From NCBI RefSeq assembly GCF_000237925.1, contig NW_017386025.1, positions 1,364,001 to 1,428,000 of the forward strand: DNA of 64,000 nucleotides. Direction: 5' to 3'. The notes beneath the pieces are model-generated. The model was not told the origin of the DNA and did no database searches. It was given only the letters and a program-made list of their open reading frames with translations. The translations under genes and the position numbers were made by a program. Shown piece by piece: positions 1 through 11,069 of the stretch (positions are counted from its first letter, which is position 1; each line of letters begins with the position of its first letter). The stretch comes from Schistosoma mansoni. Lineage: Eukaryota; Platyhelminthes; Trematoda; Strigeidida; Schistosomatidae.

Positions 1-529
1 AGTGGAACGACTAGCTTCATTAAACTGTCTATTAAAAATAAAGGCAAACATTATTAATATATTTTTGTAACTGATCAAAAGATATGCACAGAACAAATTA
101 GGTGTGAAAATTAACGTAAATCAATGATTTAGATGATAAAATCAGAATCTCATTCATTGAACACATTATTTGTGGTTGATTTAGCATGAATCTACAAAAT
201 CCTTTAAATCGTTAAATAAGATGTGTCTAAATACAACACTGAATACAGTAAGCTAACGAACAGTCACAACGTAATCCATGTGCTATTAAAAAAAAGTAAG
301 CTACACATTTTATTTTCTCACATTCTGTAGAAGTTACACAATCTTGTATTGTTGTCATTTATACTAATATAACCTAGAGTTAGAATCTTTCTATTACATC
401 AACATATATATATAGGAGTGTATAGCTTGATAAAAAGTTTGCTGACAAGAGATTCCTTCACTGAAAATCATGTTTCTAATACTTCAGTGGGGACTATAGA
501 AGTATAAATATACAGCTAATAAACTTTAC

Positions 530-956
530 CTTTCATCTTCCATTTCCAAACTTGATTCGCTTTCACTCAAATGTCTAGACAATGCCTCACGTCTTTCTTT
601 TTCAACTTGAAGCAATTTCCGCAAACGACGGTTTTCCTCAGCGACTGATTTTTCCTCTGATTCATACTGAGGCATCTTACAAGCAGACTCCGCTTCATAG
701 CGTTGAAGTAATTGGCGTAGACGACAAACTTCATCACGCAATCGATTAACGTATGATGTCGAAATCATATGAGAAGAAGTACTAAGAACGACATCTGATG
801 ACTGATTAGGAGTAGACGACTCTTGAGAAGTGAACATTTTATGCACTGCGCAAGGTGTTGAAGGACTTCTTAAAGAGTGTGAGTGACTTGGAGTAGTTGG
901 GAGTGATTGCAAGCCAATACTTCCACATGGACTAGCTGCGCCACTTGCATTAGGAT
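530..956 (-). CDS. CCDC6: CCDC6-like exon 5
   Basis: The acceptor TTGCTTGCAG precedes ATCCTAATGC; the frame continues [10 protein letters not shown], a Ser-rich stretch, then the second coiled coil [20 protein letters not shown] and [18 protein letters not shown]. It ends at [13 protein letters not shown] with a GTAAAG donor in phase 2. The vertebrate protein continues with a Pro/Ser-rich tail, here expected to the left of the window. Confidence 0.9.
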
Positions 957-1442
957 CTGCAAGCAAACAAGTGTTTAAAACACAATAAAAACAATCAGTT
1001 AGTAACGTTGAAGTGATACATTTAAGTCTAGTCAAGTATGAGAATTATCAACGTACCCAAGTACCAAGGTTTTATTTACTGAATTACTTGAAAATCGTAT
1101 GATTATATGTTATTCCAATCAAATTTGCTAGGTTAACTAAAAAACAGGACGTCAAGGTCAACATCGTCCTATGCTGAAGACCGACTAAACAATATGATTA
1201 TAGTACAGTTAAAATTGATCATAAAAATACACATCACTTAACAATAAAACTTTTAGTGAGACTGGATTTATTTTTGATTCATTATTACATATTTTTTCGA
1301 AGGAAAAGTATGTAAGACACGTTCTATATATGACAAAAGAAGTACATATTTAAAAAGAATACAGAAAGGAAGTAAAATCCAAAACTATTCACAAGTGCTA
1401 CGTAGTTTTAATCAAGAGCCTTAAATTCAGTAATGATAAGTC

Positions 1443-1477
<35 letters not shown>

Positions 1478-4400
1478 TATTATTATTATACTATGGTTTT
1501 CAGATGTGGAACATCTTTCCGCTCAACCAGCGTATTTCTACCCATAAACGTGTAATTCATGCTACTATTACATGTGATTAGTTAGCTAACTAATGCAGCA
1601 GTGATCAACCAAAAGGGTGTTTTAATACTGTTAAGAGAAAGTTAGTTCAAACTACTTAATTTGATTATAACTTTCATCGTACATTGTTGATATTAGGAGA
1701 ACAATTAAAAAGAACAGTAAAACCCTTTTGATTCAGTTATCGAAAGTTCTACAGCTTCCATTCTCATACCTTGAAACAAGCCAGTTATGTATATAATAAT
1801 AACGACAGAGCAACACAGCTAATGAAGTTAGTTTTATTGATATTTTTCTGCTTGAGAGGTGGTTTTACCCAGTAGCTTAAACTATAGCAGGTGAAGTAGG
1901 AGCTTAAACTTAAAGCTCAGTGACTAGAAGTCGAATGCTTTGGTCAATAAGAAGAAACACTTAAATAAAACATTACAGCTAACTTCACTTGGACAAGGTC
2001 ATATAACCCAGAAACGATTAGTCTGAAACTAAAAACAGTGTCCACGCTTATTTTAGCACTGGTTAAAAAACACAAGTTTATTTATAGCTCGTTAGCAATA
2101 CTTTAGTTATGATAAGCAACGGATTCGAACCAGGTAGTCCGCACTTTTCTACAAGGTGTGGTTCAACAGATAATGGGCTACTTGTAATTAAAACTTCATT
2201 GTATTTTTCATTAATTACTAGCACTGGGATCTAGAATACATATTTTATTCTGTTTGGGACTCGTCAGATAATGGTTTAACTGAATTCAGTTTGTGATGTT
2301 AAGTACTTTCGAATATAATTGTATTATAAAATGATAATTACCCAATGCATCAATATCCATAGGACTTTGAGGTGGTAGTGTAAATGGTGCGCCATTACAT
2401 TCAGATACATTGGATTTCGAAGTCAAATCATTGGGGATAGAGGAAGACTGACTTGATTGGGGAGCCTTTTCCTCACTACCGGATGAGATAGATATTCTAC
2501 CAGGAGAAACAGGACACGTAACAGCAGAAGAGGTACCAATTGAACTAGATGAAGTGTGCGGCGGGTGACTGTGTTGTTTGAAAGAGCTACGAAGACTACC
2601 AGGTCCACTACTGATAGGACGGGGAACTGTTGAACTGTTATTAGGTATACCATCTGAAATACTAGCAAGGTTTTGGGCACTTGAAAGGCTGGGCAGTGGA
2701 GCACCAACGGATTCCAGTTTCTCCTGAGGAAATGGAAAATGATTTGTTTAGCAATACTCACAATAGCAGAACAGGTTTTTCAACGATTGATTATACGAAA
2801 GTAACCAATTATAAAGGGTTGTATTTTCGAAGTACTGCTACATGTCGATTTAACTCCATGAAGCAATGGTATGTACTGCTATGTATCAGAGAAAAAAATC
2901 AACTGTACTTTGGCAAACAAGTACAGAATTACATGGTCAGCTTTTAGTTAATGTGATGAGAAACGGGATAATCGGACTGGCTATAACAAAGTACATAAAG
3001 AAGGATTCCAACATGTAACCTATTGGTTTAAAGTTAATTGCATTATTCACTAAGTCACTGCTTCATATTGGAGATCTCAGTTGCAAGATGACTGCACTGA
3101 GGTATCCACTGTCCCATAATTTTTTTATTATAGCATTGTATCCACGTTTGATAACACTGATGAGGTAATAGGCTTTATAGTATAAAATGTCACGATAAAT
3201 CTGAACAGATTTTCTTGTTCAAAACTGAAATTAGTAGTACAGATTAGAGGTATTTTAAACACTATCTGTAAACTTGAGAAAAATAGTGGATAGAAGAAAA
3301 TCCTAGGACTAAAGACGGAGTAAACCAGTTCAGTGACCTATTATGATATGGTATACGATATCATCAAAGCATATGCCAGATTATCTAATTATCGTAAACT
3401 ATTACACCTAATAATCGATAGGAAGAGGAAGGCTTAACCGTCCTGTTGCAAAATTTACACACAAAAAAACATAAAACGGAAATTCCGAGTCATACACCAT
3501 CGAACAAAACGGATAAGCGTTATTTTGCATACGTTAAATTAGAAATCTAAATTAGTAGTATAAAAAGGGAATGGTAAAAAACAGTAAAATCATTGAAATA
3601 TATCAATAACGTAATAAACTTTTGAGTATAAACAATAATGTAATTGATTTAATTGACATTTTCGAAAGGCATCATGAAGATGGATATGTATAATCATTAC
3701 GTTAAGTTTGTATTGCATCCGCGATTATCATCAAATAGAATGACTCTACAAAAAGTCATTACAGTATTCAGGCAATGTTTATTTCACTCACGCTTTCACA
3801 GTACCAAAGTTGAAAGAAATACTACGAGGAAGGAATCATCAAACTAATAAATCAAGACTACGAGATAATAGTGATAAAGAGAGAATGTAGGTTACGTCTA
3901 AAAAAATAAAGGATTAAAAATGACTTTATGAAACCATGAAGAACTTAGAAACAAAGGGTACAACAAGCTAAAATATGGCAAATAACTAAAGAAATAAATA
4001 TGAATTGGACAAAAGGTTTACTAATATTCGAAATAACAACAATCTCATTTGTCAATGAACAGAAACTTCCTTACGAAGCACGATAGTGTGGACTAATGAG
4101 TTTTTCTTGAGGGGTTTAATGGAAATATTCAACATTTAATATACTAAAAAATAGTAATAAAATCCACACACTAACTCGTAATATTTTCTTTTCAGATTCA
4201 AGCTTTTCCATCTTTTTCCATAATCTGTTCACTAAAGCTTCCTGTTCCTGCTCAAGTGCATTCTCTAATTCGATTTTCTCTCTGCGTAAACGATCTAAAC
4301 AATCCTGTTTGTGATTCATATCCGTTTCTAGTTTTTCAATTCTTCTCATTAATTTGCTGACCTAGAGGAAGAGGATGAGTTTTTTTTTACAAATTATATC

Positions 4401-6441
4401 TATAAGGAACATAGTTTCAACACAAGCGAATAAAAAATAGTAAGATTATATGTTTAAAACTAGGACATTTTCACTTTAAAACTGTTAAAACAAGGACTTT
4501 TATTAACCTAAAAGCGGTCTTCGTTAGAAATCAATACAGAGTAAACAACCATGCAAAACCAGATAAATAGAAGTGTCATAACTCATTTACACCGTACGGG
4601 TTTATGTACGTTTTGAAGCATATACGTGTGAGGGCTAGTGACATTAAATATCTATTCAATCCGAAGTAAGTGACCAGCTACTCGAAAACTTAGCGCTCTA
4701 ACCATTAAGCCACAGGTTATTCATTTTGCACTAAACAAGTGCTTAAGTCTATCCGAGAACATCTATACACGCTGTGATGAGATTACCAAAACACTTTGAG
4801 AATATTACATGCAATAATTATGGATACAATTTCAGAAGCATAAATAATATAATTTCGGTACTTTTTGACTGTTCTTACTTATCTGTTAGTATTTTATGAT
4901 GTATACTAGAAGCCAGAACAGACATACTTACTTACGCCTGTTACTCCAAACGGAGCATAGGCCGCTGACCAGCTTTCTCCAACCCACTCTGTTCTGAGCC
5001 TTCTTTTCTACTTCTATCCATTTTTTGTTCATTCTTCTCATGTCCATCTCCATTTCTCGGCGTATTGTGTTCTTTGGTCTTCCTCCTTTCCTTTGACCTT
5101 CAGGATTCCATGTGAGGGCTTGACTTGTGACGCAGTTAGGTGATTTCCTCAATGTGTGCCCAATCCACTTCCAGCGCTTCTCCCTGATTTCTTCCTCCGC
5201 TGGAATCTGGTTTGTTCTCTCGCACAGTATGTTGTCGCTGATAGTGTCTGGCTAACGGATCCAAAGTATTTTGCATAGACAACTGTTAATAAACACCTGC
5301 ATCTTCTGCATGATGGCTTTCGTAGTTCTCCAAGTTTCCACCCCATATAGTAGAACTGTTTTAACATTTGTATTGAGAATTCTGACTTTGGTATTTGTTG
5401 ACAGTTGTTTTGAGTTCCAGATGTTCTTCAGTTGTAAATATGCTGCTCTTGCTTTGCCGATCCGCGTCTCCACATCTGCATCAGATCTGCTGTGTTCATC
5501 AATGATGCTGCCCAGATATGTAAAGGTTTTCACATCCTCAAAAGCTTCTCCGTCAAGTGTAATCCGACTGGTGCATGTTGTACTGTAAAACGCTAACCAG
5601 AAGCCAGAACAGAAGTTAGACTAAAATATCTGAGTTTAGATTTAGAATTTTCAGTGAGATGCATTCAACGCTGCTATACAGAATGTATAAAGTAACATAC
5701 AGATTAGCATGAGAAGTGACGAAGATGGTTGGATATAGACCTAGGAACAAGAACATTATTATATTTCAGTAACATAAAGAACATCTTGAAATGTAATTTT
5801 GGACTCAGAAACGAAGACAATTAGTGTTTTTACGAGCTACATAAACACGATGAGAACTATTCAACTGGACGTTGAAACAAAAGGCTTGATAATGATATAT
5901 TAATTACAAGAAACTTTGTGATTATATATATTACCTCACCACAAAAAGATGTCAAAAACCCATTACACTAATGAAATTTACTTGATTCTCTTGTTCGCGC
6001 GCTAAAGTACGCTCCAGAGCAACTTTTTCTTGTCTGAGTTGTGTGAATTTACGATTAAGTTCATTGGTAAGACATTCTTCTTCCTGTTCATAGTTCAATG
6101 CGAGTGATTCTTTTTCTTTTTTTAACTCAGTGATCTTTTTCAACAAAGTATTGCTAATATACTCTTCTTCCTGTTCTGCTTTTGCTTGCTATAAAACAAG
6201 TATACGTGATAGCTACAGAACTTACTATACTAACACTATTACGTCTCAGTTGCTGATTTAAGTCGTTTAGACCTTTGATCTTTAGTTTCAAAGTTTCTAC
6301 CTCAGTTTTTAAAACTCGATTTTCTTGCTGTAAAGAGTCAATACGTCGTAAAATCTGTTCATTTGTAACCAATGAGTCTTTGGTACCATCAACGGAACTC
6401 GCATCAGATTCCAGTTCTAATTCAGAAGCGCTATCCGTCAT
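530..6441 (-). CDS. CCDC6: CCDC6-like coiled-coil protein, 5' part of gene (5 exons, 3' end outside window)
   Basis: Five minus-strand exons (6226-6441, 5982-6188, 4176-4361, 2342-2723, 530-956) join in phase into about 472 residues with no stop. The protein starts [13 protein letters not shown], close to the vertebrate CCDC6 start. It then runs through a long coiled coil with family hallmarks: [66 protein letters not shown], then a Ser/Pro-rich insert and [20 protein letters not shown]. In vertebrates CCDC6 is a cytosolic/nuclear coiled-coil protein linked to the DNA-damage response, known as a RET fusion partner; the role in flukes is unknown. Exon 5 ends at a GTAAAG donor in phase 2, so at least one more exon lies left of base 1. 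The symbol rests on recalled family similarity. Confidence 0.88.
1444..1490. repeat. (AAT)n/(ATT)n microsatellite
   Basis: About eleven AAT units run straight into ATT units, making a small AT palindrome in intron 4 of the CCDC6-like gene. Confidence 0.95.
2105..2275 (-). repeat. Degenerate Sm-alpha-like SINE relic
   Basis: The stretch TGTTTGGGACTCGTCAG near 2249-2265 matches the hammerhead segment of the Sm-alpha copies elsewhere in the window. Little else is preserved, so the limits are rough. It lies in intron 4 of the CCDC6-like gene. Confidence 0.35.
2342..2723 (-). CDS. CCDC6: CCDC6-like exon 4, Ser/Pro-rich insert
   Basis: The acceptor TTCCTCAG precedes GAG AAA CTG GAA; the donor GTAATT follows GCA TTG G, so the exon ends in phase 1 and joins the next exon as a GAT codon. 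It starts [13 protein letters not shown], matching the vertebrate EKLDQPVSAPPSP region. It then adds a long low-complexity Ser/Thr/Pro tract before SPMDIDAL, the equivalent of the family's short SMEIDSP. The insert is much longer than in vertebrates. Confidence 0.85.
4176..4361 (-). CDS. CCDC6: CCDC6-like exon 3
   Basis: The acceptor CTCTAG precedes GTC AGC AAA TTA ATG; the donor is GTTAGT after CGA. It has 62 whole codons in phase 0. It carries the best-conserved stretch of the family, [20 protein letters not shown] followed by [18 protein letters not shown]. Confidence 0.92.
4908..4922. repeat. Target-site duplication of the RTE LINE (left copy)
   Basis: The 15-bp direct repeat agaagccagaacaga is repeated exactly at 5599-5613, at the other end of the LINE fragment. 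Confidence 0.9.
4923..5598 (-). mobile_element. RTE-clade LINE (SR2-like), 5'-truncated
   Basis: The minus strand encodes the C-terminal end of a reverse-transcriptase polyprotein: [52 protein letters not shown], then after one in-frame stop [34 protein letters not shown] and [19 protein letters not shown] before the natural stop at 4928. The 3' tail is the short tandem TAAGTAAG typical of RTE elements. The insert is bounded by the 15-bp direct repeat agaagccagaacaga at 4908-4922 and 5599-5613, a target-site duplication. It lies in intron 2 of the CCDC6-like gene in the same orientation. The single stop suggests a fairly young copy. Confidence 0.9.
5982..6188 (-). CDS. CCDC6: CCDC6-like exon 2
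   Basis: The acceptor TTTATAG precedes CAA GCA AAA GCA; the exon ends with GAG AAT CAA before a GTAAAT donor. It has 69 whole codons in phase 0 and carries [16 protein letters not shown] and the heptads up to AREQENQ, co-linear with vertebrate CCDC6. Confidence 0.9.
6226..6441 (-). CDS. CCDC6: CCDC6-like exon 1 (start exon)
   Basis: Seventy-two codons from the ATG at 6441-6439 to a GTAAGT donor directly after ATA. It encodes the acidic N-terminus and the first heptads. It is followed by a 37-bp intron (6189-6225), typical of the tiny 5' introns of schistosome genes. The start was chosen because MTDSASE matches the family start and because a splice acceptor lies 2 nt upstream. Confidence 0.88.
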
Positions 6442-6450
6442 TACTAAGAA
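6442..6450 (-). promoter_or_regulatory. Splice acceptor 2 nt upstream of CCDC6-like start codon
   Basis: Reading the minus strand, TTTCTTAG lies directly before TA-ATG. An acceptor this close to the start could serve either a cis-spliced 5' UTR intron or spliced-leader trans-splicing, which flatworms use on a subset of mRNAs. No SL sequence is visible here, and none is expected. Confidence 0.4.
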
Positions 6451-8100
6451 AGATAAGTAATATCGAACAAGAATATAATACACATTTATCTGAATTATGA
6501 GAGAATAGATAGGTGTTTGTACATTAAACCCATAAAAAGAAAACGCTCTCGTACTACACTGCGTATAGTAAGTGACGATCAAATTTAAAGAAAGACAATA
6601 ATGACACCCGTCAACGCTTATCAAATCCAGAACTCAAAGGGGACAAGTGACGTACTGATTGCTAGCGATAACTGACTATTTGAACTATGTGACGGATAAA
6701 GTGTATCTCACTGGTTTATTTTCATATGCAGACTTCAAAACTGGTCTTCACTGTAAATAGTTTGTCTATCTTGAGTGTTTTGATTTTTAAAGCCCTACTT
6801 ATCAAAAGCCGATTTCCAATCCCAGACTCAAATCAACTATTGCGAAAACGTGTGCAATATAAGCCTGTAAGCCAGAGACTTGTGATTGAAATCTTAATAC
6901 AGCTATGGAAATGCCGAAATCTGATTTGGCACATAATGAAGTTACATCAAACAAAAGAAACAATTATGCTACTCGACTTAATCTTAGTAACTTGTAAGCT
7001 AGTAAAATGTTTACACTTAAACATCATGCTTCCGTAGAAAGTGAACAGTTTGTATTTCTCGAAGTAACGTCAAACGGTCGTGCAACCAGTCTCGTTTAAG
7101 AAGATATTGCTCACCATCGCCATGTTTCTAAAAAAACGAGGGTGAAACCAGACATTTGGTGCTTGTATCGGGTTTATGGATACGGAAATCTAGGTCGAAT
7201 ATTTGAAGGTGAACCCAGAAAAATCATCTATGGTAATCGAACAGCTGAGCAGTACGTTGAAAAATTACGATGAACTGGAAAAAATAACATGAATAAATTG
7301 CTATGCAAACGCGAACACCTAGAAAGTAATTTGGGATGATGATAACGACTATTCATCCTATTACTAGATGATTTCCCTCTTTTCATACCTCAGAAAACCT
7401 GTAATCTATTTATTGGAAGCACTTCTCAACGTCCCATTTGTCAACTGTAGTAGTTAAAACATGCACCTGACCACCTACCCTAAAGTGCATTTCAGCTGAG
7501 TTAAAAACTGCATCGATCTGTGTTTCACTCACAACAAAAGATGCAAATCAATGGTTCAATAGTATTAAACGAGAAAGTAGGTGAAAAAATAATACAGGTA
7601 TACAGAAATAAATACTGGGAGATTTGGAGTGGATTCTTTCAACTATACTTATGTGATTTTGTCATGATGTCTAAATTCACGAATCATATATTTATACCTT
7701 ACATAGGGCGCTAACCACACCTTTCTACGGGAGTCATCATATCATAGTTCAAAGATATTAAATTATACAGACCAAAATACGAAGCAACATACTTTTCCCC
7801 CCATGTATTCAGATATACCATACACAGCTTGATGACAAATTGCACACAAAACTTCTGTATCTTTACAAAGACCTCATAAACTAAGCTAAAAAGACAGGCA
7901 TATCTCTCAATAATCAAAGTGGTCTAAATGATTGACTATCTTAATCTATGTTTTTGAATCAGGTGTTTATGTACACTGTATTTTGAACAATATATTTGAA
8001 AAGTGGGACAGCACCTTAAAATTTGCTCAAAATTATCGGGAAACAATTATTTTGGTACCCTCACCCAATAAAAATATTTCCCCTATATATCTTGTCTAAC
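6451..8100. other. No gene recognised; possible 5' flank of the CCDC6-like gene
   Basis: Only short frames occur here, with no splice context or protein motif. The first few hundred bases would hold the 5' UTR intron and promoter of the minus-strand CCDC6-like gene, but no clear TATA box or CpG block is seen. Confidence 0.4.
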
Positions 8101-8124
8101 AAAGGATGTTCAGGGAAGAGAGTA

Positions 8125-8310
8125 ATACTCACCAATCGAAGATCTCACAGAACTGGTCCGGGCCGTTTTAGGGCTAGCTTGAAGGTAGAGTGAAGTAATT
8201 GAGCGCCCCGACCAGGCCCGGTAGGTTTGTGTCTAACAAAATCTGGAAACTGATTTGGGGCGCTCGCTCGGCTTTTGCCGAATTGCCTCATTTTTGGCTT
8301 CAGCGGGGTA
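8125..8310. other. GC-rich block, repeat of unknown type
   Basis: This stretch is clearly richer in GC than its surroundings, including GAGCGCCCCGACCAGGCC and GGGGCGCTCGCTCGG (near-complementary GAGCGCCCC/GGGGCGCTC, able to form a stem). No coding potential was found. It may be a structured repeat or the edge of an old element. Confidence 0.4.
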
Positions 8311-8469
8311 TTTATCTATCAACCAAAAGACATTTATTGTTTAACAGTTCGCTCTGTTGCAGTTTATGAGCAATACATGACCTATTCGTAGGTTACGAGT
8401 AGTTGATCATACATACATTTGAAGCATTGTTTGGGTTTGTTAGGACCACAGAGTAAGGAATTTTGAAGT

Positions 8470-9009
8470 TAGACACTGAGTATTAGGTAAGGATACCAAA
8501 TCGGTTCATAAGGCAGTGGATCAACATAATTCAATGTGGTTGGAATATGCATTATGCATCCACAACAACCACTTACCTCGACAAATGGTCTGTTTGTGTA
8601 GAAGTAGATTGGAAAAAAGTTAAGGGCTAACAAATCAAGACCTGATATCATTCTGCGGTCACTGCCTCTTGGTTCGAGCCATGGTGATAGATGTTAATTA
8701 CCTAGTTAGAGTTCACGAGGTTATCAAAACTGATGACTGTAGATGTTGGATGACGTTATACAGAATCAGACTTAATGGTACAGATGTAGTTACTTTTGGT
8801 CTTCACTTAGATCTTAATAACTATCCTAGATGTTTCCATTCTACAAACCCATATTTTCATCTTGGATTATGTCACCCATATTTAATCTTTTCTACTACCA
8901 CCAATAATGTTACTACTACAATTCTGCCATTTTGTTGTGTTGATGTGCTGTGGCGATTCAGATCGATGTACATGTGCCCCAGACTTCTTGTTCAAATGAC
9001 TGACTGACT
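8470..9009 (+). mobile_element. Probable 3' end of an RTE-type LINE
   Basis: The segment ends with a short tandem TGACTGACTGAC at about 8996-9008, the same tail seen on the LINE fragment ending near 51155. It also shares with that family the phrase GTACATGTGCC just before the tail. The open frame 8669-9007 inside it looks like translated 3' UTR, not a gene. The 5' limit is uncertain. Confidence 0.5.
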
Positions 9010-10200
9010 AGTCAGTGTGTTCATCAGTTTGATTTTGGTGCTCAGGACTTTGAAAACATCGGCCGGAAAGTACGTTGTGTTGGGGTTCAAGCGAGAAACA
9101 GAACATATTGGTTTTACGTCTTACAACAGTTTGATTGAACATTAATACCTTGCCTTTCATCTTTACGATGAACAGAAACACTGAATGCTTATTTAGTCTC
9201 CCATTTTATATTCATGTTTGCTTAAGGGGTCAGTAAACTGAGTTTTCCTTTGAATCAATGGTACCAAAAAGAATACACTTTGACGAAATCATTTAAGAGG
9301 GCTTAGTTGTCTAACTAACCCTAGACCGACTAAATGAACATTTGTCATTAGGAGCTGATTGGAAGCATTTATAGATGCTTATGGATTATATGAATTAGGA
9401 TAAACGAAGCGACTTTAGGTAGATATATCTTTTTTCACCGATGTGAGTTACGCACATCATAAATGGCCTGAGCTACAGTCTAAAAAGAAAACCATTAACG
9501 TGGAACCCACTTTTGAAATTCATCATTCTTTGTCAGTAATTATGAGTTTTACGCGTTACCTACTATATTTCCCCCTAACTAAGGTCGAACGATCAATTAG
9601 ATAAGTATACAATTTTGTGTGTAAAATACAGAAAGCTGGTAGATCGCTACTTGAAGTGTGATTGTACAACACTGAGGGACATTTTAAACTAAATATTTGG
9701 CACTCGAAGGAGTAGTTGATTATTTCAGTCCGTCATAGCACAACTGACTGTACAAGTAGAGGTAAGTGTACAGAATATGAACGGGTTAAATAAGAACTAG
9801 CTAACATTAATGAGCCTGAAATAATTAGAAACATGACAGTGTAGAGACAAGAAGCACTTGGTCACGAAACAGTGAAATACAACTTAACAAAGACATACGA
9901 AATTGAAGATGAAATTAGGTTGATTCGGTTAAAGAAGAACAAAGGATGAGTCCAAAAGAGTTTTGGAACTTTCCCCAATGTTTTCAACTACATAAAACAT
10001 GAGAATCATGACCGAGAAAATTGTAGCTACTACTATGGCTACCAAACAATAGGAGTAGAATATGCTGAGGACCAAGTTATCACACAGCAAGAAAACTATA
10101 CATAGTTAAGCAACGAGGTACAACAAACAGTAATAAAACGACAAACGGTCTTGACATCAATTAACGTTTACATGCTAGATTATTTACTATAGCGATTAAA
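9010..10200. other. No gene seen
   Basis: AT-rich sequence with many stops in all frames; no recognised repeat or splice-bounded exon. Confidence 0.4.
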
Positions 10201-10400
10201 AAAAGGTCAGGGTTAAGAACTAGAAGACAGGGTAAGTTTGACAGATATGGAGAGTTCGGGTTAAGAATTAGGTTAGGAGTTAAGCTTGGAGTTTGGATTT
10301 AAGCGTTGGAGGTAGTAGTTGGAGATAAGACGGCTTTTGTTAGAAGGTGGAATTAGGAGTTGAGGTTAGAATACGGAATGCTTTTTGGAGACACGAACAA
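10200..10400 (-). repeat. GGTTAAG/GGTTAGG-rich relic related to the MITE interior
   Basis: Degenerate runs of GGGTTAAG, AGGTTAGG and GAGTTAAG resemble the reverse complement of the interior of the neighbouring MITE (TTCTTAACCTTAACC at about 10612-10626). I read it as an inverted partial copy, not a telomeric repeat. Confidence 0.4.
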
Positions 10401-10456
10401 CTGATTGTGCTCCAAATTACATAGGGCACGGTCAGTGAGAGATCGACATCTTAAAT

Positions 10457-10753
10457 AAAATATATTTCGGCGAGACAATTTATGGACGAACTAATCAGGC
10501 ATAAGATATCAGGTCTCGGATCTTGGAGTGAAACCCACTCATCCATTTGGCTACACAGAGTTTCGGCATTGTAGCTGATGTCAATTCGTGATGAAAACCC
10601 CAAACCTAATTCTTAACCTTAACCATCAACTGCAACTCATAGTTCTAATTCCTCACACTGGTTTATAAGCCTATTTGGTCCTAGTTATCAGGTGGACACT
10701 CTCAAGGTCGGTTTAGCGTCATTCAAGGGTCGTCCATTAATTATAGTCTCACC
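10457..10753 (+). mobile_element. MITE-like element, copy 1
   Basis: About 300 bp, starting GAGACAATTTATGGACGA and ending TCGTCCATTAATTATAGTCTC, so its ends are inverted repeats. The interior aligns along its length with the copy at 57298-57595 (shared CATCCATTTG, TTTCGGCATT, TTCTCAAGGTC-type blocks). No coding capacity. It is a short non-autonomous DNA transposon by structure; the superfamily is not identified. Confidence 0.65.
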
Positions 10754-10799
10754 TGTACTTCAGGTGTTTCTTGTAACTTAGATTACTAAGTGACAAGAC

Positions 10800-11066
10800 C
10801 ATAATTTTAGGACGAACAAGTCAGGTATGAGAGAGACCCTTGGATTTTTGGAGCAATATTCGCTCGTCTTTATGGCTTAATGACATTCTGTCACTATGCC
10901 TGAGGCTAGTTCGCAATGAAAGTCCTAACTGTAATTTGTGACTCTAATTTAAACTCCTAGTCTTCATTACTTACACTAATTTGTAACCTAGATAAGTGGA
11001 TGAAGTCTTTCGAGGCCACTTAAGTACTACCCAAAGGTCTTCCATAAATTACAGTTTCACCAGTAC
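10800..11066 (+). mobile_element. MITE-like element, copy 2 (degenerate)
   Basis: It begins ACCATAATTTTAGGACGAAC and ends TTCCATAAATTACAGTTTCACC, with the same order of interior blocks as copy 1, which lies immediately upstream in the same orientation. It is more diverged, implying an older insertion or a tandem duplication followed by decay. Confidence 0.55.
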
Positions 11067-11069
11067 ATC

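Noticed and set aside
2681-2947. Plus-strand 88-codon frame
   Set aside because: It lies opposite the 5' end of the CCDC6-like exon 4 and its intron, with no splice signals or motif; it is a shadow frame.
8669-9007. 112-codon plus-strand frame
   Set aside because: It ends in the TGACTGAC tail of a LINE and lacks any domain; most likely untranslated LINE sequence.
10200-10400. Interstitial telomere-like GGGTTA runs
   Set aside because: The runs are irregular and resemble the complement of the nearby MITE interior instead of tandem TTAGGG.
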